This document shows positions 53,965-64,000 of a DNA stretch of 64,000 nt, one piece after another. The DNA is from Ixodes scapularis (taxonomy: Eukaryota; Arthropoda; Arachnida; Ixodida; Ixodidae). Both the position numbers and the translations under genes were made by a program. Under the pieces are notes generated by a model that saw only the letters and a program-made list of their open reading frames with translations, was not told the origin of the DNA and did no database searches. How positions within the stretch are numbered: position 1 is the first letter of the stretch; the number at the start of each line of letters is the position of its first letter. The stretch spans positions 9,016,196-9,080,195 of the forward strand of contig NW_024609839.1 of NCBI RefSeq assembly GCF_016920785.2, in the 5' to 3' direction.

Positions 53965-54912
53965 TTGTTTACATACACTACGGTCACTAGAAAGGGTTAA
54001 CGAATACAAATTCTTAGGCATACATTTTCATGAAAACCCTCGCTGGACATGTCATGTAAATTTTGTGAAGCGTGGCATTGCACAGTCTTTTGGCATGCTG
54101 AATAGATTTCGTGCCTTATTGCCAATGTGGCTAAAACGTCAGCTCTACTTCACCACTGTTCATTCTCGACTGCACGATTGTTTACTTGTCTGGGGGGTTA
54201 CACCTAAATGTAATACGACTAGCTTGTACTTAATGCAGAAAAGAGTATACGGTTTATCGAAAACCTATCAAGCCACGATCATACATCCCAATACTTTGAA
54301 GAACGTCGTATCCTGAATATTGAGGCACTGTATAATCAACGATTGTCTGAGGTTATATTCTCCCAAGTTAAAACTGACCGCGAATTATTCCTTTCTACAA
54401 ATACGAATACTGATACACACTACAATTTTAGAGATACAAACTTTATAAAAATCAGAACCAGAACAAATTACGGCACGCAATTACTATCTTGGCAGATTTC
54501 CAATCTTCTGAACCTCCATCCTGGCGTGATCGATATAATAGATCATAATTCAAACGTCTTGACTTTCGGAAAACAATCAAATCATGTGTGTTACTTTCCG
54601 GATAATACTGTTGTCTTCTAAATTGTGTGTACAGATGTAATTGTAGTAATCTAGTTCATATATTTTTGTTGTATATTGCGACTTATTTATTTTTCATTGC
54701 AAGAGCATATGTAGTGCAGTGATCTAGTTACTGTGTATTTTTTTGTTTTTGTTTATGGTTAACTGTAACACTACCACTAGTCTGCCTGCTGCATCTGCTG
54801 CAAGTGTAGTCTGGTGCTAGGGGCCTGGTCAGGTGACTTACTGTTACCTTTTTTTTTCAGCACCATGCCAATCCTGTATTGTAAAAAGTTCCAATAGACA
54901 AACAAACAAACA
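53965..54912 (+). mobile_element. LINE (CR1/L2-like), 5'-truncated 3' end
   Basis: The frame reads VNEYKFLGIHFHENPRWTCH and VNFVKRGIAQSFGMLNRFRA, LLPMWLKRQLYFTTVHSRLH, then after a shift ERRILNIEALYNQRL-like sequence and QVKTDRELFLSTNTNTDTHY, LLSWQISNLLNLHPGVID, stop at 54621. It corresponds to the RT C-terminal region of the minus-strand LINE at 29.1-29.4 kb (LLPSWLKRQRYYSLVHSHLH). The 3' UTR contains GGGCCTGGTCAGGTGAC and ends in AC-rich AGACAAACAAACAAACAAAC at 54895-54914, the family tail. Confidence 0.8.
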
Positions 54913-54972
54913 AACATAAATATAAAAAATGGCCGGATGATCATCGCACAATCTAACGCGGAAACACCCAGT

Positions 54973-55604
54973 ACATACCGGGGAACATTTCTTATTCGAA
55001 ACAGATTTATTAAAAAAATCCTTTAGAGATACACTAATACGGTCTGTGCAGGTGAGTTATACGGCCAGGGGGACGTTATGTGTGAAGCTAGTCTGCGAGA
55101 AGTCGACTAATTAAAAAACTCGTTACTTAAGTTTTAAATGAGTTAAAATAGACATATGGTTTCAATTAGAAGCTTAGAGAGCGTAATCGAAAACCACTAG
55201 ATTAATTATTTTTAGAACAACTTGAAGCTCGTGTCAAACTCAGGGGCGAGCCAGAGTTATCACTCGTGAGGCAGACGCAAAGCTAGCAGCAGCGGAACGC
55301 GGATGATTAGATCATTATCGCGTTCCGCCATTGCTATTTCTGAGCCTGCTTCAAGTCGTTCTAAAAGAGTTGATTTAGCACTTTTTAATAACGCTCTCTA
55401 AGTTTCTAATTTGAAGTATATGTCTATTTTCACCAAGTAAAAAGTCAATTAACAAATTTTAGATAATTATCCTACTTATCAAAACATTTTCCACCCAAAT
55501 AACGTCTCCTGGCCGTAGAAATCACCTACACAAACCATATTAGCGCATCTTTTACGGATTTTTTTGTTATAAATCTATTTCGAATAAAAAATGTCACCTG
55601 GTAT
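54973..55604. mobile_element. Long palindromic MITE, about 630 bp
   Basis: The left end ATACCGGGGAACATTTCTTA and the complement of the right end ATACCAGGTGACATTTTTTA begin inverted arms that match almost to the centre: CGGCCAGGGGGACG/CGTCTCCTGGCCG, TAGAAGCTTAGAGAGCG/CGCTCTCTAAGTTTCTA, and GCGGAACGCG/CGCGTTCCGC at about 55290-55325. It is essentially one large foldback. Flanking TAC/GTAT sequences do not give a clear target duplication. Confidence 0.75.
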
Positions 55605-55609
55605 ATGAA

Positions 55610-58600
55610 TATAAAGCAAGCATGCAGGGTTAGAATAATGTCACTATATGTATATTCACCTTGCAATTGAAGTTTGCACTTCTGTATGTAGTTTAAAGTT
55701 TTGCATTTAAATGCTTACATAGGTTGATTTATTTAGTAGTTCCACATTTATATGCATTTTTTTCCCCGGCCCGCGAGGCAGCAACAGACAGTACCCAATT
55801 CGGCCCCGTAGACTAGGCGTTTAGAAACAGGAAAAGTGCGCTCTCTTTGGGTAGCCAGAATTCGCCGTCCTTCTTTTGAAATATCGAAACGCAATCATTC
55901 GTTACCCAATCAGATACCGGTTATATCCAATCAGCAAAAAAAAAACCGCAGTGAAGTGCCTCAACCCCCAGCCAAATACACCTGGTCCCTTCATAACGAG
56001 GAATCCCGCAGCCTTAAATGAAGTGCGAGTCCTCGTCCTAAAACGACCTCCTCGCGTTTCGTTTAAACGACCATGCTTTCGCCTCTTCCTTTTTCTCGCT
56101 ATTTGCTATGTCATCTTTCTCTCTCTCTCAATAAAAGTCATGAAGTAGACGAGCTACTTAAGTCTAGATATACCATAATTCCCAAGACTGCAGGTAAACG
56201 AAGAGTGACACAGACAAGGAAATTCTCAGAAGGTCTCAAAGTCTAAAATTGAGATTTTTCGTGTAAGTGGCGTCCTTTGCTTTCCTACACTCTCGGGGTG
56301 GTCCCTGTCTTTCATTTTCTATTCCCTTCTCGCATTTAGATCTTTCTCTATTTCTTTCCTGCTGAGCGTACGCGTTGACATCTCTAGTCGTCTGGGAATA
56401 TTTCAATCAACCGCGTCCTGACCGGCAATCCTTGCGGAATCCTAACGAGCCGCCTCGAATGACCAGCGAGTTATTTCATAAGCTTCCGTCGACAGATCCC
56501 TCTTGTCGCTCAATCGATTGAACTAATTAGTTATATCTCAAGAAATCATATCATAATGCTCCCGAACACTTGTCATTGAGCATGTTCCAAAACGCACACG
56601 TGCCGACACGTCAGGCCGATCTGATCTCGAGAGGCCGCGTAATAGCGGCCGATGTTTATGACAGCCTCGAGTGAGGCAAAGGTCCATAGGAGCGAAGGAC
56701 AGGGGCTTTGCCGAAAAGGAGTGAATGGGGACGGGGCACTCCAGCGTTTCCCCGACGTCGTTACGTAGCGTCTGTATCTCGAGGGGACGCTACAGAATTT
56801 AGGCAACGAGGCAAGACGTTGTGGGCACCTCGCGATCTTAAAATATGTGTATTTACTTGTTTCAATAAATTTGTGCATTAACTTCAGTAATCAAATTGTA
56901 GCAATATTTCATGTTATATAAAATCAATGCCTACTTATCTACTTCTTAAACGTTATCGCATTTATGCTTTGAAGCGTTCTGATATGGTAAGATAACTGGT
57001 TATAAAATTATAAAATGATGCTGTTAAATGTATTCACAATAGTCAAAAGGACCGCTGCCGAACAAGACAAATTTGCTTCTATCTGCCTGATAGATACCAT
57101 TATGAGACCATAACGCTTTCTGGCTTTCCAACTAAAAGGATACCAACAAATGCTGGACTTTGCAAAGATTGACTGAACTACCCTTTTAAAACAATTTTCG
57201 TTTGGCAAACCTAAATTATGAATGAGAACCAAGAAAAAAATAGAAAAAAACTTGTTTAAGTTTTTGTATTATTCTGTTTCAAATAAAATGGCACTCAGTT
57301 TGTTGAAACCATATATAAAATCAATCGGAACCGCTAAATTAAATAGTTTATTAAATTAATTTAACTATCAACGACCCTGCTCTCGTACTTCCAAATACGC
57401 GAATATTACGTACCTGCAGTTCTCATTAGCGGCGCATCAAGGCAAACTTCAAGTCTAAATTCATACCACATAAATTTAAATTTTCTAGTTAAATTTCTGC
57501 TATCCACAAGGCACTGCAGTTTCCAGAAATTGAAGTTGATATTGCCGCAATTAAAATAGGCTTCCAATGAATAGAGGTTTTACACTGTAAAGCAATGCAC
57601 AAAAAAAAAACGTATGGATCTAATATTTCAAAAACTTCCTGTTTGTTGAACACTCATTTCGTTCAATCTTGCTTGCTGAACATTATGAAGGACACCATTT
57701 TCGGGAGCGAGAAAGATTAGTCGCACTTGATAATACCTGAGCGTGTGCTCTATCTAAGAGACCAGTTTAAAAGGCTACTTTGTCTCAAGCAGAAATGAAC
57801 GACAAAAAAAAATAGAGATAAAACTTTTTGTCGTTTTCGGAGAGACAGGAGGAGATAATGGGCTTAAGACCTGACATGATTAAGCTCGGTCTCAATTTTA
57901 AAGTGCCGTTAAAGCCACGTGTCTTAGGAAGGTAATTAAAAGGACAGAAGCAGGAACTAGGTCTCTTAGAAGTGTTATTAAAGTTTGTCACATCTGAACC
58001 AGTGGCTTATTTTTTATTGTATTTGTTTCATTTTCAAAGTACAGGCATTTTGAGGGTGTTAGGAAGTTTTGGCCTTACGCCGACATGTCCTTGCCTTGTC
58101 TTGCCACTTTGTGTGTATGAGAGAATTACCTTAGAAAGTGCGCCCGGTAGTTTATAAACTCGGTGCGAGTGGCTAAGAGGTGATCAGGTATAGTCATGGA
58201 GAGTTTAAGGAACGGAGGGCGCGGTGGGAGCCGAGCATCTCATTATCGTCTATAAATCAGTGGAAAATATTTATTTCTTTTCAGAAGTATCGCAGATGTT
58301 TTTAATACCAAGACGAGTGAATGACATCACAGATTGGTAAACTTTTACTCGCATTTAGGAGACGTAGCAAAAATTGCGAGCAGCATCTGGGGCTTCATTT
58401 TCGAAGGTCTCATTCCGGGAACAACGGTCCTAAAGGGGCCATGAAAGGATTTTTCAACTTTTGCTAAATACTGCTCAGAATTGCTCCCTAACGTTAATGA
58501 CCGAATAAACTTGTCTTAGTTTATCTTTCTAAGCAGTGACAGTAGGAAAATAAGTTCGATAATTATGAGCATCGTCCATCCTCTCAACTCGGGGCCAGAA

Positions 58601-58695
58601 CAAGTGGCCGCGTGGCTTGGTGCCTCTCCTATGCTGCCAGTGTTAATCATAGCAACACGCTGAAGTAGGAAAAACTATAAAACGCGTGCTGATCT
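55610..58695. other. Unassigned AT-rich intergenic sequence
   Basis: Contains CT-rich and AT-rich portions and many homopolymers. Frames at 56573-56878 and 57785-57991 (minus) have no recognisable content. I see no gene, hairpin or clear repeat. Confidence 0.5.
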
Positions 58696-58704
58696 CCAGG
58701 AAAT

Positions 58705-59010
58705 GTTAAAGTTCGGCTATTCTCATCATCGGAGTGGTTGGACACGAGCCGCTACCCGAGCGCCCGCCGAGGCATTGATTGTTACGAGCCCGAGTCAAGT
58801 GCTCACACAGTTTTCGTGTCCAATCCACGAACCGCACTCGATTGTCTTCAGGCGGGTGGTTTTGAACAAACCACTCGGTCATTAAGCCTTTCAAAGCACG
58901 ACTGAAACAAATAGACCCCTTTTATTCTTGCTATTTTCTATCTGACTAGGAAGCTTCTGAATCAGTGGCGGTGCGTGCGAGTATACTTGCGCCAGACTAG
59001 GACCAGTACG
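58705..59010 (+). repeat. Dispersed repeat R1, copy 3
   Basis: ACACGAGCCGCTACCCGAGC, GGCATTGATTGT, then CAGTGGCGGTGCGTGCGAGT are in the same order as at 23.23-23.58 kb. Confidence 0.55.
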
Positions 59011-59374
59011 CCCCAACAAAGTCATGAACATTCCAGCCCAACATCGTTTCATTACTTATTTTGATTTCCCGAGGAATCTCCATACAATCGCCAATTTCTT
59101 GCGGATTTTGTGCCAACTGTTATGATAATGAGCCCGCCTATATGGGCAGTTTCCGTTTTTTTAAAGTAACTATACCGGACTCCTGAGAGTAGCTACTAGT
59201 CAGGATCCGACAGGTAACCGAGCAAGCGGCTATTACAAAATGCTAACTTGTCCTACGGTGACGTCAAGTTTGCGATAGGTGAGAGGCGGTGCTTTCGTAG
59301 ACGATAACACCCTAACCGCCTTCTTGCTCTAAACAATGAAAGGCAACACCAGGCAAAACAAAAGCTAATAATAA

Positions 59375-59398
59375 TAATAATAATAATTACCTCTAGTT
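59375..59398. repeat. (AAT)n microsatellite
   Basis: About seven perfect TAA/AAT triplets. Confidence 0.9.
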
Positions 59399-59745
59399 GT
59401 TACAGGCAATTTCTTGTACGTAATTATTTTCCCTCTTTTTAACATAACAAAAGTTACGCCAGCAATTTCCAAGCCACACTCGTTCTCTTCGAGTGATACG
59501 GAACTAGCCTTCCTAGACAACGCCAACAAGCATTCATTTTGGTCGGCTTAGTATTTTTTTATTCTTATATTTTTTTTTTCAATTTATTGAATTCCCGTTT
59601 ATTGTTGTTTTATTTTTTCTCCACCCTTTCTTCTAACACTCATTGACGTATCACTGACTTTTTCTCGTTTTTGTGGTGCGCGTGTTTCTTTCCTGACGCC
59701 GTCGTCTCCATCTTCGTTTCACAAATGGGCGATTTCAGATCAGAC

Positions 59746-60126
59746 CAGGGTGTAAGATAGACAGGTGGGGAAACGGCCCATAGAAGCCTACCGCAGCGCA
59801 GTGACCAGATTGTGTCCTCGTCTGCTTGCGGGTAACCCCGACTTGCGACAGATAGCGCTGCGGCGAGAGGAAAAAAATCGGAATCGGATTTGCGTGGAAC
59901 TTCATGGGAGATTGCGTAAAATAAACCGAGAGAACGACAGTCCTTCATTGAAAATACACGAGAAATCATATCCGTCAGTTTAGCCGGTCGCCATCGGTCG
60001 CCCACCCGTAGTGAGAGTTCGCGGTTCTCCACATAGATGGCGCCACAGAAAAGGAGAAGCCCGAGGGGGACACAATGAGGTCGCTCATTTGGCTCTCGTT
60101 TCCCCACCTGTCTATCTTACACCCTG
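59746..60126. mobile_element. hAT-type MITE, copy 2 (381 bp)
   Basis: Same termini and same length as 45774-46154. GATCAGAC at 59738-59745 and 60127-60134 is the 8-bp target duplication. It lies 19 bp inside the left end of element B. Joining the flanks restores the TIR so that it aligns with the right end. Two copies of identical length with clean duplications imply relatively recent activity of an hAT source elsewhere in the genome. Confidence 0.93.
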
Positions 60127-60789
60127 GATCAGACCGACCAAAAGGTGGCTGGTGGACATTTTTTAAATCAACTGATGTTCTAATATGACATTGTCTAGTT
60201 TCGGGTATAAACGAATACACACTTAGTTTTGACCAGACGAAATATTTTGGGACAGAAGAAATCGCAAGGCATGAAGAGGAGGACAGTTGCATTAACGCGC
60301 ACTGATGGGTGGGGCGCGTTTGAAAGCGAATAACTAAAAGGATAATGCTAGAGTAATTCTAATGCTTTTTAAAAACAAACTACGGGTACAGCTTGCTTGT
60401 AATATAAAGTAATGATATTTATTTAAATTTTATTTAGTTTTCTAAGAATTTCCAAACATGCAGACTCGAATGACAAAAGGCGAAATTTGGAGGCCTGTAT
60501 TTCATGAAACAATTTATTCATTATCATGTCATTTGCAGATAGTATTCTACTTTTATATGGCTATTATGCAAAAATAAATAAGGTATCTTAGTGATAAGAT
60601 AGTCAGGATATATTTAGGCAAACATGGGGAAAAAAATCAAACAACAGAAAATTCCGATGCAAATAAAAACACTATATTCTATTTCTTTTTTTTAATTTGG
60701 GTACCCTGTCATGCTCTATTTCGGCATCAAAATTAAATACAATGCTCCCGCGTTGCATGCACGTGCTTTTTATTGTAGATCGCTTTATT

Positions 60790-61440
60790 TTGCATTAGTC
60801 GAATATGGTTGTGAAATAACCGTTACTTGAACGACGTTTAGGGAAGTCTCAGAATGCAATGTTTTCTGGTTCTTTTTCGCAAGGCCGCCAGACTCCCACG
60901 TTGTAAGCACTATATCTTCATCCTCTGGGGTATAAAGTTCCTCGAGTGTAAGAGACTGGCCTTTTGGACAGTGACCACAGTCTCCTTAAAGACACAGACT
61001 TGTTAGTGGGTCGCACAGAAATGCTGATTTCATTTCACCAGTGTCGAATCTTGAGCCTGTAATGTTCTCTACAGCGGCAATACAAAGGTAATAAATGGCG
61101 CAGCGCAGACAAACGCACGCTTCCTGGCGTGGAATACATTTGACCCATCTAAAGCGCCAGGAATAAAGTTTCGTTATCCCAATGCCGGAATCAGGATTCT
61201 TGTCTTTGTATGCACCAAAGGCCTCTCGGATTGAGCTTGTCAGGAAGCACATTGGCACGAACGTTTTCTCCTCGTCAAACATGACAGAGATCACGTCCTT
61301 CTAGTTGGGACCTTGGCGCGAACATTGTAGCTCGTCTTTCGTTAAGAACTCCAGGGCAGCAGACAGGTTCCCAGGGCTCACCTCGCACCTCGTCTAAGGA
61401 TCCGGCTCATACCAAGTGCCATGCTTTTCTTTACCTAAAA
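60790..61440 (-). pseudogene. Transposase fragment of element B
   Basis: On the minus strand, across frames and stops: KEKHGTWYEPDP, TRCEVSPGNLSAALEFL, KDVISVMFDEEKT, SSIREAFGAYKDKNPDSGIG, ITKLYSWRFRWVKCIPRQEA, CVCLRCAIYYLCIAA, GDCGHCPKGQSLTLEELY and a short diverged tail. Each block has a partner in the same order in 37.5-38.15 kb (element A), such as EHGVWYVPDPYTRCKVSP and SGIGLTKFYSLRPPWVKC. The N-terminal CxxC part and the three acidic motifs are absent, so this copy cannot encode an active enzyme. Homology to element A ends near 60790. Confidence 0.8.
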
Positions 61441-61444
61441 CGTA

Positions 61445-62265
61445 AACATTGTCGCCTTGTTAACCTTTCCTAGGTTAACATGGCCACAGTGTTTACGCTG
61501 TATTGTATTTAGGCGGGGCTCGAGTATTTGGGGGTTCTACTCTCTGTCGGTGTGCATTTCTGCGCCTGACATTGTCGCCCGCGAAGCCAGCAAGTGGGAT
61601 GGCGACAGGCACGACTGCCATATTTTGCTGCTTGAAGCGAACCCCCTCATGCTTGACAGCGAGAGGGGAAATGCGAAAAAAGATTGTATCGGCCGTTTTT
61701 CCAAAACTAGCGACGAATGTCGCCTGCTACTTCCGTCAACTATTGCGCCATATCGTGATCTTCGCGAGGAAATTATTCGTGCTAGCCACAGAACACTATC
61801 ACGCACAAAGTAAATGCTTGAATATGTTTTTTTCTAGATATAAGTCATGGATATATATAAGAGAGATCGATGGAGATAGAGGGTAAGAGAGAGGAGGATA
61901 TAGTGCCGTAGGAAAATAATGTAAACAAAGTTCCCAGCGGCCGATGGCTGCAGCATCTTTTCTCGGATCACTAGTTCGTACTATGATAGCTCTTTGTACA
62001 GAGTAGTTTCTCATCAATTTTAGTGTGTGAACGATTTCTATATTTATCAATGACCTCTTTTGAATAAAAATATATAAAATATATGTGTTAGTTTCATGAA
62101 ATTGGAACACAGAGTAACTTCTTGTTACTCTAAGTTCCCTAGCATACACTCCGAAGTGTAGGCTTTGAAAAAGGAGCCCCCTTTAGGGACTTGTTTCTTC
62201 TTTCTCAATAAAATAATGCAACATGTTTTAATTGAAATGAACGCTAAAATAAAGTATAACGAGGT
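61445..62265. other. Interior of element B without recognised coding
   Basis: A frame at 61457-61813 (+) has no counterpart in element A and no motif. It may be element-specific non-coding sequence or foreign DNA. A purine-rich GAGAGA stretch lies at 61858-61897. Confidence 0.4.
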
Positions 62266-62859
62266 AGCCAAATTAAAAAAAAAAATCGAAGGTGATGCTT
62301 ATTTTATTCGCATCGTAATTTTTCGTTGTTTGATTTTTTTCCCCATGCTTGCCTAAATATATCCCGACTATGTTGTCACTCAAATATCTTAATTATTCTT
62401 CAAATGATAACCATATATCATTAGAATGCTACCTGAAAGTTATATGATAATGATTAAATTATTTCATGAGGTACAGGCCTACAAATGTTGCCAGTTGTCG
62501 GTTGAGCAGGCATGCTTGGCAATTTTTAGAAAAATAAATATAATCTAAATGAATAATATTACTTTATATTACAAGCAAGCTGTACCAATAGATTACGTCT
62601 AAAAAGTATTAGAAGTTTCCTAATGCTATCGTTTTAGTTATTCACTCTCAGACGCGCTCTCTTCATCAGTACGCGTTAATGCAACTGTCCACCTCTTCAT
62701 GCCTTACGATTTTTCCTGTCCCAAAATATTTTTTCTGGTCAAAACGAAGTGTGGATTCGTTTATACCAGATACTAGACAATAGCATATAAAAACATCAGT
62801 TGATTTAAAAATGCCGACCAGCCACACTTTGGTCGATCTTATCTGAAATCATCCAAATA

Positions 62860-64000
62860 TGTCATTTGGCACTCAGCGCTCTGTGTTCCCTTCTCTTGTC
62901 TTCCTCACTGCTTGTGCGTTCAATCCCCACCTGTGGCAGTTTGAATCTGGATGAGCATTATGCCGGCGTGTTGTCGTGTATCCGTACCTCGTGGTGCACG
63001 TGAAAGACCACAGGCTGGCGGTTGTACAAAACTGGCTAAATTGCTCACCTACAGCTGAGACATCAGACGCCCACTGAGGCATGAAAACTTTCGGCTGTAT
63101 AAACATTCCCACATAAATATTTTTTTCACATAAGTATTGTTTTCAACATAATAATATGCTTTTTTAGTAGATCATAAACTTGTACGTTGCTATACAAATG
63201 TCGCCTTCCTTCTCCCGTGAGCCGGTTAAAGCTCCTAAAATAAGGAGAATCAAGCGGAAAACATATTTTAAACAACAGCACATTAATAACCACATCGCAA
63301 CCAGCAACCCAAGCTACATGCTGGAGGGCCGTTCCATGCCAAACGATCCAGGCGTAAAATCTACCTTAACGGATCTGGTCTAAAAAATTGTATGTTATTG
63401 TTAATGTAAAAGTAACTTTTTCGAAACATTTATGCAGTAAAATTTGTTTTGCGACGCTGAATTGTGGGGGAAAGCGGCACCCAAAAGGTAAAAATCACGT
63501 TTCTTTTTTTAAAGGTTTTAAACCGGACGACAAAATAAACACCGATATTAGTATCTCAATATATCCTTCTAAATTATTCAAGTTGTTTTGTTACGGATTT
63601 TGGCTTTTTTAAGGGTGCAGATGCGTTAAAAGGCCCACAAACTCTGATATTCTTTTTTTCTTAATTTTCATAAACACACTGCGTTTTGTATAGTTATAAG
63701 TTATGTGAGTGTGTAGTGAAGAAAAGTATAATAAAATATACTTGTTACAAACAAATTGTTGCGTTTCCTAAAATGAATGGACAATGTGAACAGATGATAA
63801 GTATTCACTCGCGGCCATAGCTGTGTGCGCGACTGCTGTACGCGTGCTGATGTCGAGCTTCCAATGTGCTTTTGCAACGTACATTCCACACCCTAAATAT
63901 TCTCGATCTTAACAGCGTCTTAATGTTAGCTAGCTCTCAGCATGCTTTCTAAACGGCGCCCTCAGATATCGCGTCAAGGAATACTTAATAAAGCAAAACG
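62860..64000. other. Unassigned AT-rich sequence to the window end
   Basis: No gene, hairpin or retroelement end recognised. Short frames have no recognisable content. Confidence 0.5.

Larger units (their letters stand above)
59727..62853 (-). mobile_element. Element B: shorter relative of element A
   Basis: The left terminus GGGCGATTTCAGATCAGAC (59727) and the complement of the right terminus GATGATTTCAGATAAGATCG (ending 62853) start TIRs of about 590 bp: left to about 60715, right from about 62270. Shared blocks include AAACGAA.ACAC, CAACTG(T/C)CC and GGAAAATATATTTAGGCAA-like strings. The outer 45 bp, including GTGGCTGGT(C/G)GAC, match element A; deeper sequence has diverged. CAAAT at 59722-59726 and 62854-62858 is a candidate 5-bp target duplication. 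The interior of about 1.55 kb contains only a minus-strand fragment of the transposase. A hAT MITE interrupts the left TIR at 59746. Confidence 0.85.

Noticed and set aside
61457..61886. Two overlapping + strand ORFs inside element B
   Set aside because: No counterpart in element A and no motif; likely chance frames.

Overview
The window is intergenic, repeat-dominated DNA from an arthropod, most likely an ixodid tick. I infer this from a tRNA-derived SINE with the familiar tick layout at 27.8-28.0 kb, CR1/L2-like LINEs and a Penelope relic typical of arachnids, GC-rich GACGGC/GTCACGTGAC simple repeats, and the absence of any compact or operon-like coding. No rRNA, canonical tRNA gene or CRISPR array is visible.

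The most interesting content is a family of DNA transposons that I cannot place in a named superfamily. Copy A (30504-40487, + strand gene) has terminal inverted repeats of about 1 kb and a broken gene (36934-38953). The gene carries an N-terminal CxxC region, a Cys-rich middle, and three acidic motifs (DFAENW, SNDAASHFKN, CDGVGG). Copy B (59727-62853) has TIRs of about 590 bp and a minus-strand relic of the same protein. Both are flanked by identical 5-bp direct repeats (CACCT and CAAAT). Copy A sits inside a LINE, and removing it plus one CACCT restores the LINE reading frame exactly.

Layout. 1-1.4 kb: no recognised feature. 1.42-2.5 kb: composite GC-rich repeat with a 42-bp VNTR. 2.72-3.34 kb: terminal exon of a PIF/Harbinger transposase (minus). 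4.04-4.47 kb: diverged tandem repeat. 4.87-7.15 kb: a minus-strand multi-exon gene candidate, the best host-gene candidate here. 8-15 kb: dispersed repeats and hairpins. 15.2-16.7 kb: Harbinger exons 1 and 2 (minus) with a foldback MITE in the intron. 17.6-18.0 kb: small frameshifted ORF. 18.95-19.2 kb: DDE_Tnp_4-type relic. 20.66-21.56 kb: broken gene-like segments (minus). 21.6-25 kb: dispersed repeats. 26.2-27.2 kb: polypurine tract and minisatellite. 27.8-28.0 kb: SINE. 28.56-30.50 plus 40.49-43.89 kb: one LINE (minus) split by copy A, with a 2A-like peptide at the start of ORF1. 45.66-46.48 kb: TA-flanked element holding a hAT-type MITE. 48.26-50.83 kb: two Penelope fragments head to head, one carrying a LINE insertion with its own target duplication. 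53.96-54.91 kb: another LINE 3' end. 54.97-55.60 kb: large palindrome. 59.73-62.85 kb: copy B, with a second hAT MITE in its TIR.

The nesting gives a relative history: LINE, then element A, then a TA-flanked 3.6-kb insertion and a GC-rich composite insertion inside A; and element B, then the hAT MITE. Nearly every transposon ORF is disrupted, so the window records past rather than current activity. All ORF-based calls are by eye; homology searches were not possible.
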